This document shows positions 21,591 through 31,640 of a DNA stretch of 64,000 nucleotides, piece by piece. The position numbers and the translations under genes were made by a program. Positions within the stretch are counted from its first letter, which is position 1, and each line of letters opens with the position of its first letter. A model generated the notes under the pieces. That model was given only the letters and a program-made list of their open reading frames with translations, searched no databases and was not told the origin of the DNA. This stretch comes from Azolla caroliniana (lineage: Eukaryota > Polypodiophyta). The stretch lies in assembly GCA_043228905.1 (NCBI GenBank), contig JBHGNT010000012.1:12276001-12340000 (forward strand). Reading direction: 5' to 3'.

Positions 21591-22118
21591 TGGGTAGTGC
21601 CTTTCGGCGTTGGATCATTGCGTGAATCAAGTGGGAACCGTCGGGGTTTTGGACTAGTAGGAGGAAGAATTTGAGTCGAGTCTAGTTATGAATAGATTGC
21701 AAGGAAGAGAGATAGAAACATATGTTTTATTAATCAATATTTAGATAAGAATATGAATTTAGATTAAAAGAGAAGGATATAGAAACCTTGTGAATCCCAC
21801 AAGTATCGTTTATTTATTTTATTAATATTTAAAACCTTAATAATAAATTAGAATAGATTGGAAGAGAAAGATATAAAAAACTTGTGAATCCCACAAGCAT
21901 AGCTTATTTTATTAATCAGTATTTTTGAACCCTAATGACCTTTCATCCATAATTTTCTCTCTCTATTACATTGTGCTCCCCATCCTTAGTGTTTTTTATC
22001 GACTATGGTGTTTATGCATGCTACATGTGCATGTGTAACTTTTTTCTATCATGCGTTTTTCTTCTAATTAAAGAAATTTGCCTAGAAAATATGCGTGAAC
22101 TTACCTTTCTATGTGGGA
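21591..22118 (-). repeat. R3 5' LTR, truncated
   Basis: Matches 18291-18870 of the 3' LTR from the inner edge (TGGGTAGTGCC where TGTCGTGCC is expected) to about 22118. There, after GTGGGACATCTACT, homology stops and C2 LTR sequence begins. Confidence 0.75.
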
Positions 22119-22690
22119 CATCTACTTTACGTGGAAAAACTTGCAGACACAGAGACACCAATATTTTACTTGGAAAACCCAAAATGGAAAAAACCACGGG
22201 GCTCCACAAACCCCAAGAAAACATATCACTATAGTAGAGAGGAAGTACAAAATACGGAACTTGGAGGCATTGACCTCGAGTTCTCCTTCGTCTAAGAGAC
22301 GGCTATAGAGTTACACTCTCACTCTCTCCCTCACAGTTTAAGAGGCAACTACCTCGTTCTAACTTTTTCAATAATGATCAACTACTACTTACACACTAAA
22401 GTTTTCCCTAGTTGCTTATAAACAAACGCAACTTTCTATCTATTTACAAGTATAACCCACAAGGACCTTTTAGACTATTTACAATTATAGTCTTCCGAAA
22501 CGATTTCGGTATCCAATTACGATTTCAATTTCGGTTTCGGATTATTGTTTCGGTTTCGGTTTCGGTTGAGGCAACACGGTCCTTCTCTTCCCATCCGGAG
22601 GGACATGTTTCCCAACAGCCACTCCCCCTCGTAGTCGTTCTTATTGAACTCATATAGGAGTGTTGTATCTATTTGCCCTCAATTGGATAG
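22119..22690 (-). mobile_element. C2: Copia-type 3' LTR and polypurine tract
   Basis: Minus strand: a polypurine tract (GAGGGGGAG within 22618-22634), then an LTR starting TGTTGGGAAACATG at 22617 and running down to about 22119, where it is cut off. Near its start it has the GTCCCTCCGGATGGGA motif shared with C3, C4 and C6. About 55 bp of internal sequence remain before R4 begins at about 22680. Confidence 0.72.
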
Positions 22691-24478
22691 ACTCAAAGAA
22701 ATCCACGTTGATTTCTTCGTCCTCTTACACCATGCCGTCCTCGTTATGAAACCGTGCTCTCGAAAGCATATCGGCCATGGCGTTATCCTTTCAAGAGATG
22801 TGCCAGATCTACGAATTCAGGGATTTGATGTACGTGATCCACTCGAGCATCGCCATGTCTAGAGTTGCGCATCCGGAAACCATACCGAGAATCGGTAAGT
22901 AGTCCGTCTCTATGATTATGTCTGTCCCGATTAAATAGTCTTTGTTGGCCTTAACCACTGAAATGATACCCCATAGCTCGCGTTTAACTTAGGTGTATCC
23001 TCCATGCCACTCACTTAGCACCTTCACGTCGAACCGTATGGGTAATCGTGCGCCGTTCTTGTCTTCCTGATTTACGACTCATCCGATTTCGGTCAAACGT
23101 GTGTCCACTGTAATGTGCACCGGAGTGTCCAGCTTGTATACGCCTTTCCGGAAAGCCGGCGCGGCCATCAACATTTTCTTTAGTCCTCAGACTGCCTCGT
23201 AGTGTTCTACGTCCTATTTCAATTTCCGTCCTTTCTTCAGTAAGCCATAGAGCGGCTCGGCAATATGCGGGTAGTGCGGAATCCAAATGTGGTTGAAGGC
23301 GCACGCCCCCAAGAATCATCCGACTTTGGTTACCGACCCGCATTCTTCCTTCATAGCCGAGACGGCTTCTACCTTCCCCGGGGATGGTTTCCGACCGTAT
23401 GGACCGCACAGGTTTCCGACCACTAGGATCTCTGGTTGTCCAAAAGCCGACTTCTCCCCGAAGACGGTAAGCCAAGCGCCTTCGAGCCTCTGCAGTATCT
23501 TCTCGCAGTCAGTGATGTGGTCCGCAACAAACCTATGACATCCGTTTGTTCTTATTGATTCGTCCTTCGCATCCTCCAGACATCCCTTGATTGGAATGTC
23601 ATCCAAGAACGGCATGGTGATGTCTAGGATGCAGTCCCTCAAGACCTTGTTCATCGCATTAACCATGTGCACCACAGAATTAGTCCCTCCTTGCGATAGG
23701 GTACACATCCGAACTAGGCCAAGAGGGGTTTGCATCGTCGTGATGTCCTTGCTTTTGACGGCTAGCTGGAATTGGTCGTACCCTGAGTACAAATTGCCGA
23801 CTGAGTAGATTGACCTTCCAATGAAGGCCTCCGCAAACTCATCAATCGTCGGCCTGATTCTTGCATTCTGAATGGTCATCTTGTTGACCAGTTGCATGTC
23901 CTAGATGAAGCGCAGTGTGTCATTCTTCTTCGGCACCGTAAACCACTGATTCGAATACGGGATGCTCGACATCTCAAGGATGCCCATCTCCACTTTCTGT
24001 TTAACAGCTCCATTAGCTTCGGGATGTGAGCCCTCGGCACTAGAATTGGTTTGAGACTCCACGACACATGTGGTACCATGAAGATCACCATCAGTTCAAC
24101 GATAGTCAAGACTGCACACCCGATCTCCCCCGGTGAGAATGCAAAGGCTTTCTCGTGCCTTTTGAGCATCCTCCGAAACTAGTCCTCCTCCGCGGGTAGT
24201 AGGAAGACACCCCCACCAATCTTGAGCTTGCACAGCGTCTCGTCGGTGAACCGGTGTTCTATGCCGGCCAGATCTCGTAAACTCGGGTCTACCGTGACCC
24301 CTTTCATCCGTTCCTACTTGTCCTCCAGCAAGGGAGCCGCGACTGGCCTCACCTTCCGGTCCACAATCTTGTACTTGGTGTCAACTTGGGCCGTCCGGTC
24401 CGACCCGAACATGCTCTTGAAATCCGTGATGACTTCATACATGTCCACTGATCTTTGCTCAGATCCTCCTCGGCTACC

Positions 24479-25248
24479 TGTTGGGAGACAGGTCCCTCCG
24501 GATGGGAAGCGAGAATAGTGCCGACGAACAATCTCGGCCGAGGCCGATAGGCCGAGAAGACAACCGGAAGAGAAGTACCCGGCTACGGAGAGCCGGATGA
24601 TGCAGACTCGGTGTGAACCGGATGAGGAGTACCCGGCTACGGAGAGCCGGATGGTGCAAACCCGGTGTGAACCGGATGAGGAGTACCCGGCTACGGAGAG
24701 CCGGATGGTGCAGACCCGGTGTGAACCGGATGAGGAGCACCTGGCTACGGAGAGCCGGATGACGCAGACCCGGTGAGAACCGGAGGAAGAGACATATTCG
24801 TAAATATGTTTCTGAGAGCCCATCGTGGCTATATTTGTAAATAGCCGAAAAGTCATATTAGTATAAATATGACTTAGGGCAAATATGTGTTGTGTTGTTG
24901 TCATTTTCTTGTTGGTGCAAGAAGAAGAGAGAGCACGTAACAGTGTACAGAGAGAGAGAGAGAGAGAAAGAGGTCGCTGCCTCTGTTGTAACTGCTGCCT
25001 GTGGCGAAGATAGTGAGTACGAGGTCGTTGCCTCCGTGAACTCACTGTTTTGTACATTCCAACATAGTGATAGTTTGTAGCTTGTGGGCTGCCGTGGTTT
25101 TTTTTCCCTCCTTGGGATTTTCCACGTAAACATTCTGTGTACCTTTTCTCTCCTTTGTGTCGCATACATTTGTTTTCCGTTTTCTGTGTATGATCCTAAG
25201 CTCGGTTGTGGCCGAGCATTGTGCATAAGGAGCCTTGAGTTCCCGTCA
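24479..25248 (+). mobile_element. C3: solo LTR (770 bp) of a Copia-type element
   Basis: The ends TGTTGGGAGAC and GTTCCCGTCA are flanked by CTACC on both sides (24474-24478 and 25249-25253), and the R4 coding sequence continues on both sides. No internal region is left, as expected after LTR-LTR recombination. It carries the GTCCCTCCGGATGGGA motif 13 nt from its start, a short GA run at 24951-24968, and a 54-bp tandem repeat. Confidence 0.88.
24570..24785 (+). repeat. 54-bp tandem repeat x4 in C3
   Basis: The anchor TACCCGGCTACGGAGAGCCG recurs at 24576, 24630 and 24684 and, in changed form, at 24738, a spacing of exactly 54 bp. Because 54 is divisible by 3, it opens a long minus-strand frame with an 18-residue repeat; I do not consider that a gene. 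Confidence 0.9.
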
Positions 25249-25499
25249 CTACCCTCGTGATTTCTCCAAGGGTGTCGTCGAATGAGATCGCGTCCATGGC
25301 GCCACCAATCTCATCATCGGGGCCCAAGGCGCCACATGCCCTCAAGTGTCCTTCGACCTGCCTCTTCTCCTAGCCGCTAATGCCGGTTATGGTACAACCT
25401 CCATTAACGGAGGCCTGGCCAAAGTTTTCTACCTATGGTACAGGTATGGGGTTTCTTCCGGTTGTCCGGATTATCATTGCCCCACACCTTGATAGCCCT

Positions 25500-26808
25500 C
25501 TAAAAATCCTCTCGGTCGTCGTTGCCAAGAAAATCGCAATTCCGCTTGTGGTTCGGCTGGATTGTCATGAACTGAACGGCGTGCCAACCATCTTGACACT
25601 TCACCCTTGCGTAGGCTGAACCATTGTCCAACACCTTCATTTCCATTCGAGTTGTCGTAATGCAAGGTTCTCCGAGGATGATCGAATGGGAGGACGTCTC
25701 CTGCACGAAGAAGTGATGGTCGATCTCGACATCCCCGACCTTCACTCGAACGTTCGGCCATGCCTCGTGCAGCTCCTCCGTGGTGTGGGTCGTCGCGCGT
25801 ATTTTCCACCCATGTTTGGTGTTGATTGGCCATTTCCCTTTCTTGTAGAACTGTATGACCATAAGGTTAATTTCAGATCCATGGTCGATCAAAGCCACCA
25901 CTGGTTCGTTGACGTTCCCGATCCAGACCGATGTCTCCGTTTTCGTTCTCGCCTAGTGCGACTTCATAGAGTGGTGGGCTGAGAACTCGTCTTCTATGGC
26001 AACCTCATCGATGTGTGTTGTTCTCACCTCTACTGGCTTCTCTAGCTCAGGCTATGTCGATAGCCGCTTTCATTTTACCAAATCCACAATGGAGTCGTGG
26101 AACTCCTTCTTTGCGATCCCTAGCACTTCCGATCCTCAGGGACCATCCAGAGGTCCCTCGTCCTCTCTATCTCTGAGCTCAATCGGAAGCTCGTCAGGTT
26201 CATCCCGTCCCGTGGGCATGTCAGACCTCCGTCATTCTTCTTCTGCGCACTGTGAGTATCGTACCGGCTCGACACTCTGACTCCTCCGCTCTTCTCCGCT
26301 TGTTTATCTTCTACCAGAACTTCATAGTTCTAGTATGGAACCTCCACGAAGCCAATCTTTTCTTCGATCGGCTCGCTCCACCCGGTGACTTCCTGGACCC
26401 GTTTCTCTGTGAGGTTCACCTCTTCCTTTCTCAATCTTACCCCTGACAGGCTTCTAGTGGCTAGAATTCGGAGTCAGCGCTCCTATAACCTCCTACCTGG
26501 ATCCCATTAGATGCCGAATAGTGGACGGTTTCGGTGTGCCACGCCGCAGCTTCCTCCATCACCCTTTTCATTCCACCGCGGCCAGTATTTTCCTCCAGGG
26601 CCCTTCACATATCATTGGCGTGTACCCGCCCATTCCAAAGGTACTCCAAGTTACTCTTAAGCGCCTCAACGAAGTCGCCACAATCCCTCCGAGCGTGGCC
26701 GACAGCGTCGCACCACATACACCTCTGGTCGAACGGCGGCCTCTGGTCGCGCGACTAACCCCCGTTGTCCCTCCGTGCTTGCGCAATCTGGAAATCACGC
26801 ACCATCTT
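25500..26808 (-). pseudogene. R4 gag end and protease
   Basis: Minus strand: a zinc knuckle at 26680-26721 (CMWCDAVGHARRDC), then a stretch matching the R7 gag tail with frameshifts, then the protease (VALIDHGSEINLM, with DHG where DSG/DTG is usual) and VQETSSHSIILGEP. The frame 25500-25901 ends at GAT TTT TAG, exactly where R7's gag-protease frame ends. The N-terminal gag is cut off at 26809 by the V4 LTR, which inserted after ATCTT. Confidence 0.82.
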
Positions 26809-27263
26809 TGTTAGAGACATGAACTAATGTAAGCATTAGATAAGGATAGAATATAGATCTAGATAGAAAGGAGAGAGAGAAAGAAGGGTGCCGATCCAAT
26901 CGACCACCCCCGATCGAAGGGATCGAGACGGACTCGAGCCTCGATCGACGTCCCATACCATCGTCGTGGCGTCGAGTCGTACCTAGTGTTGGTGCGCTCG
27001 CTACAAGAGTTGACCCACCACAACACAGAGTCTCGACGTAGTCAACCAGATGATCAAATGAGGGTAGCTAGGCCTCTTATTTATAGCGATACCCAAGGCC
27101 CCCAGGCAAGTTCACACTTGGCCTAATGGGTTGTCTCAATCCCGAGGATTAAAAGTAATCCTCCCCTTCTTTACACTCTCATTTAACCCTCACACTTATC
27201 CACGTGTATAGAATACTACGGTAAATTCTCACCACGGGATATTATATGGTCATGCACGTAACA
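26809..27263 (-). repeat. V4 3' LTR (455 bp)
   Basis: Plus-strand limits are TGTTAGAGAC and CACGTAACA. On the minus strand it starts TGTTACGTGC right after a polypurine tract (AGAGGGGGAGGAGTA). It is related to the V3, V5 and V1 LTRs. The left flank ATCTT is R4 sequence. Confidence 0.87.
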
Positions 27264-28118
27264 TACTCCTCCCCCTCTTTAAAACATTGCACTCTTGCAA
27301 CGGAAAGTTAGGCAAGTTAGTTCTAAGAGTATTTTCGCGTTCCCATGTGGCATCTTTTATTGATTTATCCATCCATTTTATTTTAAATTCTCAGATTCCT
27401 TTAGTACGTAATTTAATTTTGTTTTAACATCGAGAATTCTTTCTGGTACCTATGGTTTAGAAGATAATTCTTCAAAAGTAACCAGAGTTTCAGTTGTAAC
27501 TGTATTGTCGCCAGAACCTAGAAGTTCTTTTAGACGACTCACATGAAAGACTGGATGAATTCCAATACCATCGGGAAGAGCGAGAGAATAGGCTGATGAC
27601 CCAATGTGTTTGAGGACTGTAAAAGGTCCACAAAACCGTGGGGCTAACTTAGCGCACTTACCCGTAGACAATGTCTTAGAATTGTGAGGTACACGTAAAA
27701 ATACCTTCTGTCCAGGGTTGAATACACGAGGTTGCCTATGATGGTCGGCATAAAAATGCGCTCTATCTTGAGCAGTTTTTATATTATCTTGTGCAATATG
27801 CAACATATCTTGCATATCCCGAAGAAAGTTTTGCGTACTTCGCAACTCATCATGATGTATATTAACATCAATCGGGGCTCGTGGCTGAAAACCATACATC
27901 AACATAAAAGGACTATATCCCGTCGACGTATGCTTGGAGCTATTATAAGCAAACTCCAAAATTGGGAGATAACGTTCCCATTTTGTTGGTTTTGCACCAA
28001 CGTATGCTCGAAGCATGTCCTCAATAATTTGATTTACTCGTTCTGTCTGTCCATCGGATTGAGAATGATCCGTGGAGCTCATGCTCAACGTAGTTTCTAA
28101 CTTCTTAAAGACTTGCGT
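27264..28118 (-). pseudogene. V4 integrase C-terminal half and chromodomain
   Basis: The frame 27450-28088 carries the catalytic Glu region (QSDGQTERVNQIIEDMLR), EFAYNSSKHTSTGYSP and the post-core domain (PGQKVFLRVPHNSK, HPVFHVSRLKELL). After frameshifts, minus-strand 27290-27450 reads a chromodomain (PERILDVKTK, EFKIKWMDKSIKDATWE, NTLRTNLPNFPLQ), which in this lineage directs integration to heterochromatin. The upstream half of the integrase lies beyond R5. Confidence 0.86.
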
Positions 28119-28245
28119 TGTCGTGACGATTTTCGGCTACGGTGTGAAACCGAGTGAGACGAATAAACCAAGGATGTGCAACATTGCACATACACTTAGC
28201 AAATAAGCCTCCTAAGGCCTAGTGGCACTTGAGTTCATACAGAGG

Positions 28246-28312
28246 GGTGCAAGCAAGGTTTGAACCTTGCACCTCTAAGATACAAGATAATTGCCTTACC
28301 ACTAGGACAACT
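28246..28312 (-). other. tRNA-like module inside R5 LTR
   Basis: On the minus strand, an A-box-like TGTCCTAGTGG and a B-box GGTTCAAACC at tRNA spacing. The second copy is in the 3' LTR (about 31120-31186). No convincing full tRNA fold. Confidence 0.5.
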
Positions 28313-28384
28313 ATCATATAGTGTAGATTTTATGTATTTCCTTTTCATATACAAATTATAGACGAAACAACCATAGAAAACCAT

Positions 28385-28480
28385 GTGCACAAAACCATGG
28401 TTTTAAACCCATGGTTTGTGCATGACATAAGCAAAACCGTGTGCACAAAACCATGGTTTTAGCCCATGGTTTTGTGCATG
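28385..28480 (+). promoter_or_regulatory. Tandem palindromes upstream of R5 TATA box
   Basis: Two inverted repeats in a row: GTGCACAAAACCATGG paired with CCATGGTTTGTGCAT (28385-28423, one bulge), and the same left arm paired with CCATGGTTTTGTGCAT (28441-28480). They end about 20 nt before the TATA box. The arrangement suggests binding sites for a dimeric regulator, but that is inference. The identical array is at 31259-31354. Confidence 0.65.
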
Positions 28481-28499
28481 TCACGAGCATGGAAAGACC

Positions 28500-28507
28500 T
28501 ATAAAAG
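28500..28507 (+). promoter_or_regulatory. TATA box of R5 LTR
   Basis: TATAAAAG, followed by a T-rich leader, about 380 bp into the LTR. The duplicate is at 31374-31381. Comparable boxes are at 41589 (R7) and 49504 (C5). Confidence 0.7.
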
Positions 28508-28767
28508 CCTCTAGTTGGGCTTGTGTAAGGGGGGCTCAATATGTGATATCACCAACACCATTATCATCAATATAATTATATTTGTCTTTATCTTCATTAT
28601 TTTCTACTTCTGAAGTGTACAAGCTTTCTTCTTCTCAAGTGAACAAATTCTGTCTAATCTTACATTGATCGTCATCTCTTCAATAATTCCGCGAACATCC
28701 TCCCCAGTCCAAGACCCCGGTGGTCGCTCGAGTAGCACACGCACGCGCGAATCTTCGCGACATCATT

Positions 28768-28784
28768 TGGTGAACCCGACGTGA
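28768..28784 (+). other. Primer binding site of R5
   Basis: TGGTGAACCCGACGTGA, 5 nt after the 5' LTR, identical to that of R2. Confidence 0.82.
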
Positions 28785-28806
28785 AGAGTAGCAGGGGAGG
28801 ACGAAG

Positions 28807-29796
28807 ATGGATGGCGAATATCTCATGGAGGCAATGTCAAGAAGGATGATGGAGTTTCTTAGAGAAGGGAAAAGAAGAAATGAAGCCCAACAAGCCGTCG
28901 ACAAGGTAGTCGAACGAATGAGCTATTTCAACGGTGCCGAAGTCCAAAGTTTCCTAAAAGTCTACAATGCGGAGATGGATTCAAGAGGTGTGGACAAAGC
29001 TATGAGGCTAGAGTACTTTTGTCGGGCGGTGTCTCAACCGATCTTCAAAGATGTAACAGACCTTCTAGAAGCTCATGATTCGTGGGCAATTTTCGAGAAG
29101 GCTCTATTGGAGGAATATGACTATGAGAGACTAAAGGGACAAGATCGACGCAACTTCGACCAATGGGTGACATCAGCGAAGACCCACCAAGGTGCGACAC
29201 AAGCATTCGTAGACTTCGAGCATCATTTTTCTCAATTGTCGGAGCGGGAACAAAGATTGGTGGGGGTCGATAAGGTCCTTATGTTCGTGAAGTCAATCGA
29301 TCGAATGGAAAGGACGGCGATCGGCCTCAAACTCGAAGAAGATGATGGTGCAAATGGCCTCATCGAGGATTGGAGCAAAGTGGAAAGTGTATGCCGACTA
29401 CACGATAAGGGGCAAGCGAGAATATCGACGACAACAAGACGGCCTATGAGGGACGATCGAAGAGGGACGAGATGCCACAACGCACCACCAACAAAAGAAA
29501 TGAAGCGTAGAAGGGAGACAAAACCGAGGCGAATGGTGATCAAGGAAGAAGAGACCTCCCAACAAATGCGGGTTAATGAAGTGGCCGATACAAAGGCTCT
29601 GGTTCGGTATGATGGTACCGAGAGAGAAGGTGTGAAACAAGTCACCTTCTTGTCTTACGAAGAAACGACGGCCAAGGAGGAGGCCGATGACTCGAGGACG
29701 GCGAACACCACTTCGAGGGAGGATAATGTTTCGGAACACGCATTGTGTACGAAACATCGGGTGATGAAGGCGCAAGCATTAGAAAATCTTGCATGA
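28807..29796 (+). CDS. R5 gag (capsid, no zinc knuckle)
   Basis: An open frame of 329 codons from ATG 28807, 22 nt after the primer binding site. It matches the capsid part of R2 and R7 gag: DKVVERMSYFNGAEVQSF, DSWAIFEKALLEEYDYE, FEHHFSQLSEREQRLVG, DKVLMFVKSIDRMERTA. The CCHC knuckle and the ~130 residues around it in R2 are absent; the frame jumps from RRGTRCHNAPP to KRRRETKPRRMV and then the shared acidic tail. The end (29745-29796) overlaps the linker ORF in another frame, and comparison with R2 suggests an original single gag-linker frame broken by a small indel near 29740. Likely a particle protein working in trans with a full-length relative. Confidence 0.82.
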   Translation: MDGEYLMEAMSRRMMEFLREGKRRNEAQQAVDKVVERMSYFNGAEVQSFLKVYNAEMDSRGVDKAMRLEYFCRAVSQPIFKDVTDLLEAHDSWAIFEKALLEEYDYERLKGQDRRNFDQWVTSAKTHQGATQAFVDFEHHFSQLSEREQRLVGVDKVLMFVKSIDRMERTAIGLKLEEDDGANGLIEDWSKVESVCRLHDKGQARISTTTRRPMRDDRRGTRCHNAPPTKEMKRRRETKPRRMVIKEEETSQQMRVNEVADTKALVRYDGTEREGVKQVTFLSYEETTAKEEADDSRTANTTSREDNVSEHALCTKHRVMKAQALENLA

Positions 29797-30890
29797 TCGA
29801 GGGAGATAAAGTGTTTGAGTCCGACGTGATTGAGGAGGTAGCCATGACAAACGACATCCAGTCGGAGGTGGCTATGGACGAGTCGACAACGGATAGCCAT
29901 GTCGACACTTTCTTCACGCTTGTTCCAGAGACTTCGACGGTTGCGCCCATGTGCCAACGTGAGACCGGAGAGACGGAAGGTGGTGACGGGAAGACGAAGG
30001 CCCAACACAAGGAGGAAGAAGATCGAGGAAGAAAGGATATCCCCACACCTATTCTAGAGACTTCGGCGGTTGTGCACGTGCGCCAACGTGAGACCGGAGA
30101 GACGGAATGTGTGGACAAAAAAGAGGACGACCGGAAGGGCGATGAAGAAGATAAGGTAAATGTGCATGAGCGAAGGGATTCCTTCACACCGGTTCCGGAG
30201 ACTTCGGCAGTCGAGACCGTGTGTCGGCATAAGACCGAAGATAAAGGAGGTGGCGAAGAGGAGACAATATGGCTCGCGGCGAGCATACATGGAGGGAAGG
30301 ATATGGCCGACGTGGAGGCCAAGGATGAAGCTGCGGTTGAGTTCCATGGAGAGGTTGCATGCGGGAAGGAAGGAAGAGTCGAGAACCGGTTGAACCGGAA
30401 GACGATCCGGCCGGGATTCCGACCCGAACGAAGGAAGATCCACATGGGAGCCGATCGACCGGGGCCGACCCGGCCGAAACCTGATTCGGCGAAAATCGAT
30501 CGGACGATTCCGATCCAAAAGGGGGCCGACCCAGCTAGAAACAATCGGTCGAGCCCGACTCGGGGAAATGTGAATGCAGACGAAGGCCAACCAAGTCAAG
30601 AAGCGATCGGTGGAGACCGATCCGGACAAGGGCAAACCCGGCCTAATCGGAGATCGACACGAACGATCTACAATACCCAGTTGAAGACGGTGAGCGTGAG
30701 AAGTGGGCAGGAGTCCAATCGAAGGACACGCACAGTGGACGAAGGAAGAGCGGTCGTATCGACGACATCGTTCGGTAGATCTACTACAACCGATCGGGGA
30801 AGAAAGTGTGAGCGCCGGATATGGTGGATCGGGTGGCTACGGTGGTTCGGTTGGAAAGATTGCGCATACTCGAAGTGGAAGACAAAGTAG
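29745..30890 (+). CDS. R5 linker ORF (acidic repeats, basic tail)
   Basis: An open frame of 381 codons continuing gag in another frame. Residues 1-60 match the R2 tail. About 60-180 contain three imperfect repeats of PETSAV...RQRETGETEG followed by Glu/Asp/Lys runs. About 200-330 are Arg/Pro-rich (GADRPGPTRPKPDSAKIDR). The frame ends WWIGWLRWFGWKD; the same DNA in another frame reads GYGGSGGYGG. I recognise no enzyme domain. It takes the place of pol, and equivalents exist in R2 and R3. Function unknown; whether it is translated alone or fused to gag cannot be told. Confidence 0.65.
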   Translation: MYETSGDEGASIRKSCMIEGDKVFESDVIEEVAMTNDIQSEVAMDESTTDSHVDTFFTLVPETSTVAPMCQRETGETEGGDGKTKAQHKEEEDRGRKDIPTPILETSAVVHVRQRETGETECVDKKEDDRKGDEEDKVNVHERRDSFTPVPETSAVETVCRHKTEDKGGGEEETIWLAASIHGGKDMADVEAKDEAAVEFHGEVACGKEGRVENRLNRKTIRPGFRPERRKIHMGADRPGPTRPKPDSAKIDRTIPIQKGADPARNNRSSPTRGNVNADEGQPSQEAIGGDRSGQGQTRPNRRSTRTIYNTQLKTVSVRSGQESNRRTRTVDEGRAVVSTTSFGRSTTTDRGRKCERRIWWIGWLRWFGWKDCAYSKWKTK

Positions 30891-30954
30891 ACGAGCGTGC
30901 AGAGGAACTCGGTTGATCACCGTTGCCAAAGATCTCACCTCTTCACCTTTCTCG

Positions 30955-30992
30955 GCACATACCGGAGGATGTGCGGGTTTGGTGGGGGTGGA
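30955..30992 (+). other. R5 conserved hairpin and polypurine tract
   Basis: A perfect stem GCACAT-8 nt-ATGTGC (30955-30974), 6 nt spacer, then GGTGGGGGTGGA (30981-30992) directly before the 3' LTR. Confidence 0.75.
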
Positions 30993-31636
30993 TGTCGTGA
31001 CGATTTTCGGCTACGTTGTGAAACTGAGTGAGACGAATAAACCAAGGATGTGCAACATTGCACATACACTTAGCAAATAAGCCTCCTAAGGCCTAGTGGC
31101 ACTTGAGTTCATACAGAGGGGTGCAAGCAAGGTTTGAACCTTGCACCTCTAAGATACAAGATAATTGCCTTACCACTAGGACAACTATCATATAGTGTAG
31201 ATTTTATGTATTTCCTTTTCATATACAAATTATAGACGAAACAACCATAAAAAACCATGTGCACAAAACCATGGTTTTAAACCCATGGTTTGTGCATGAC
31301 ATAAGCAAAACCGTGTGCACAAAACCATGGTTTTAGCCCATGGTTTTGTGCATGTCACGAGCATGGAAAGACCTATAAAAGCCTCTAGTTGGGCTTGTGT
31401 AAGGGGGGCTCAATATGTGATATCACCAACACCATTATCATCAATATAATTATATTTGTCTTTATCTTCATTATTTTCTACTTCTGAAGTGTACAAGCTT
31501 TCTTCTTCTCAAGTGAACAAATTCTGTCTAATCTTACATTGATCGTCATCTCTTCAATAATTCCGCGAACATCCTCCCCAGTCCAAGACCCCGGTGGTCG
31601 CTCGAGTAGCACACGCACGTGCGAATCTTCGCGACA
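30993..31636 (+). repeat. R5 3' LTR (644 bp)
   Basis: Same length as the 5' LTR, with four substitutions visible by eye. Three look like cytosine deamination (C to T or G to A), and one is G to T. Confidence 0.93.
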
Positions 31637-31640
31637 GCGT

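Larger units (their letters stand above)
18291..22118 (-). mobile_element. R3: non-autonomous R-family element
   Basis: On the minus strand: 5' LTR (21591-22118, truncated), primer binding site, gag, an acidic then basic repetitive region, hairpin, polypurine tract and 3' LTR (18291-19035). No protease, RT or integrase is present. The left flank is GCGT inside V3 RT; the right end is lost at a junction with C2. Its 3' coding region matches R5, including the Gly-rich stretch before the 3' end. Confidence 0.83.
22680..25499 (-). pseudogene. R4 pol: RT and RNase H, split by solo LTR C3
   Basis: Minus-strand homologue of R7 pol. It runs from a pre-RT region (VITDFKSMFGSDRTAQVD) through VIFMVPHVSWSLKPI, the RT (GRSIYSVGNLYSGYDQFQ, catalytic FLDD in MPFLDDIPIKG) and RNase H to the linker (EDEEINVDFF), where it stops at C2. 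Open pieces are 23316-23897 and 23876-24169; many frameshifts and stops separate them. C3 interrupts the pre-RT part (24479-25248). R4 keeps about 560 nt before RT that R7 has lost. Confidence 0.83.
28119..28762 (+). repeat. R5 5' LTR (644 bp)
   Basis: TGTCGTGACG to TTCGCGACA. It includes an antisense tRNA-like module (about 28246-28312), two tandem palindromes (28385-28480) and a TATA box (TATAAAAG, 28500-28507), so the promoter and part of the upstream control region can be placed. Confidence 0.92.
28119..31636 (+). mobile_element. R5: young non-autonomous R-family element
   Basis: Complete LTR-to-LTR element of 3518 bp in V4's integrase gene, with GCGT duplicated (28115-28118, 31637-31640). 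The two 644-bp LTRs differ at only 4 positions by eye (about 99.4% identical), so this is the most recent insertion in the window. It has a primer binding site, gag, linker ORF, hairpin and polypurine tract, but no protease, RT or integrase. Confidence 0.93.

Noticed and set aside
24314-25165. 283-codon minus-strand ORF with 18-residue repeats
   Set aside because: Product of the 54-bp tandem repeat in solo LTR C3 fused to R4 sequence; it crosses an insertion junction.
28246-28312. Functional tRNA gene on the minus strand
   Set aside because: A and B boxes are present but acceptor and anticodon arms do not pair convincingly, and it lies inside an LTR in two copies.
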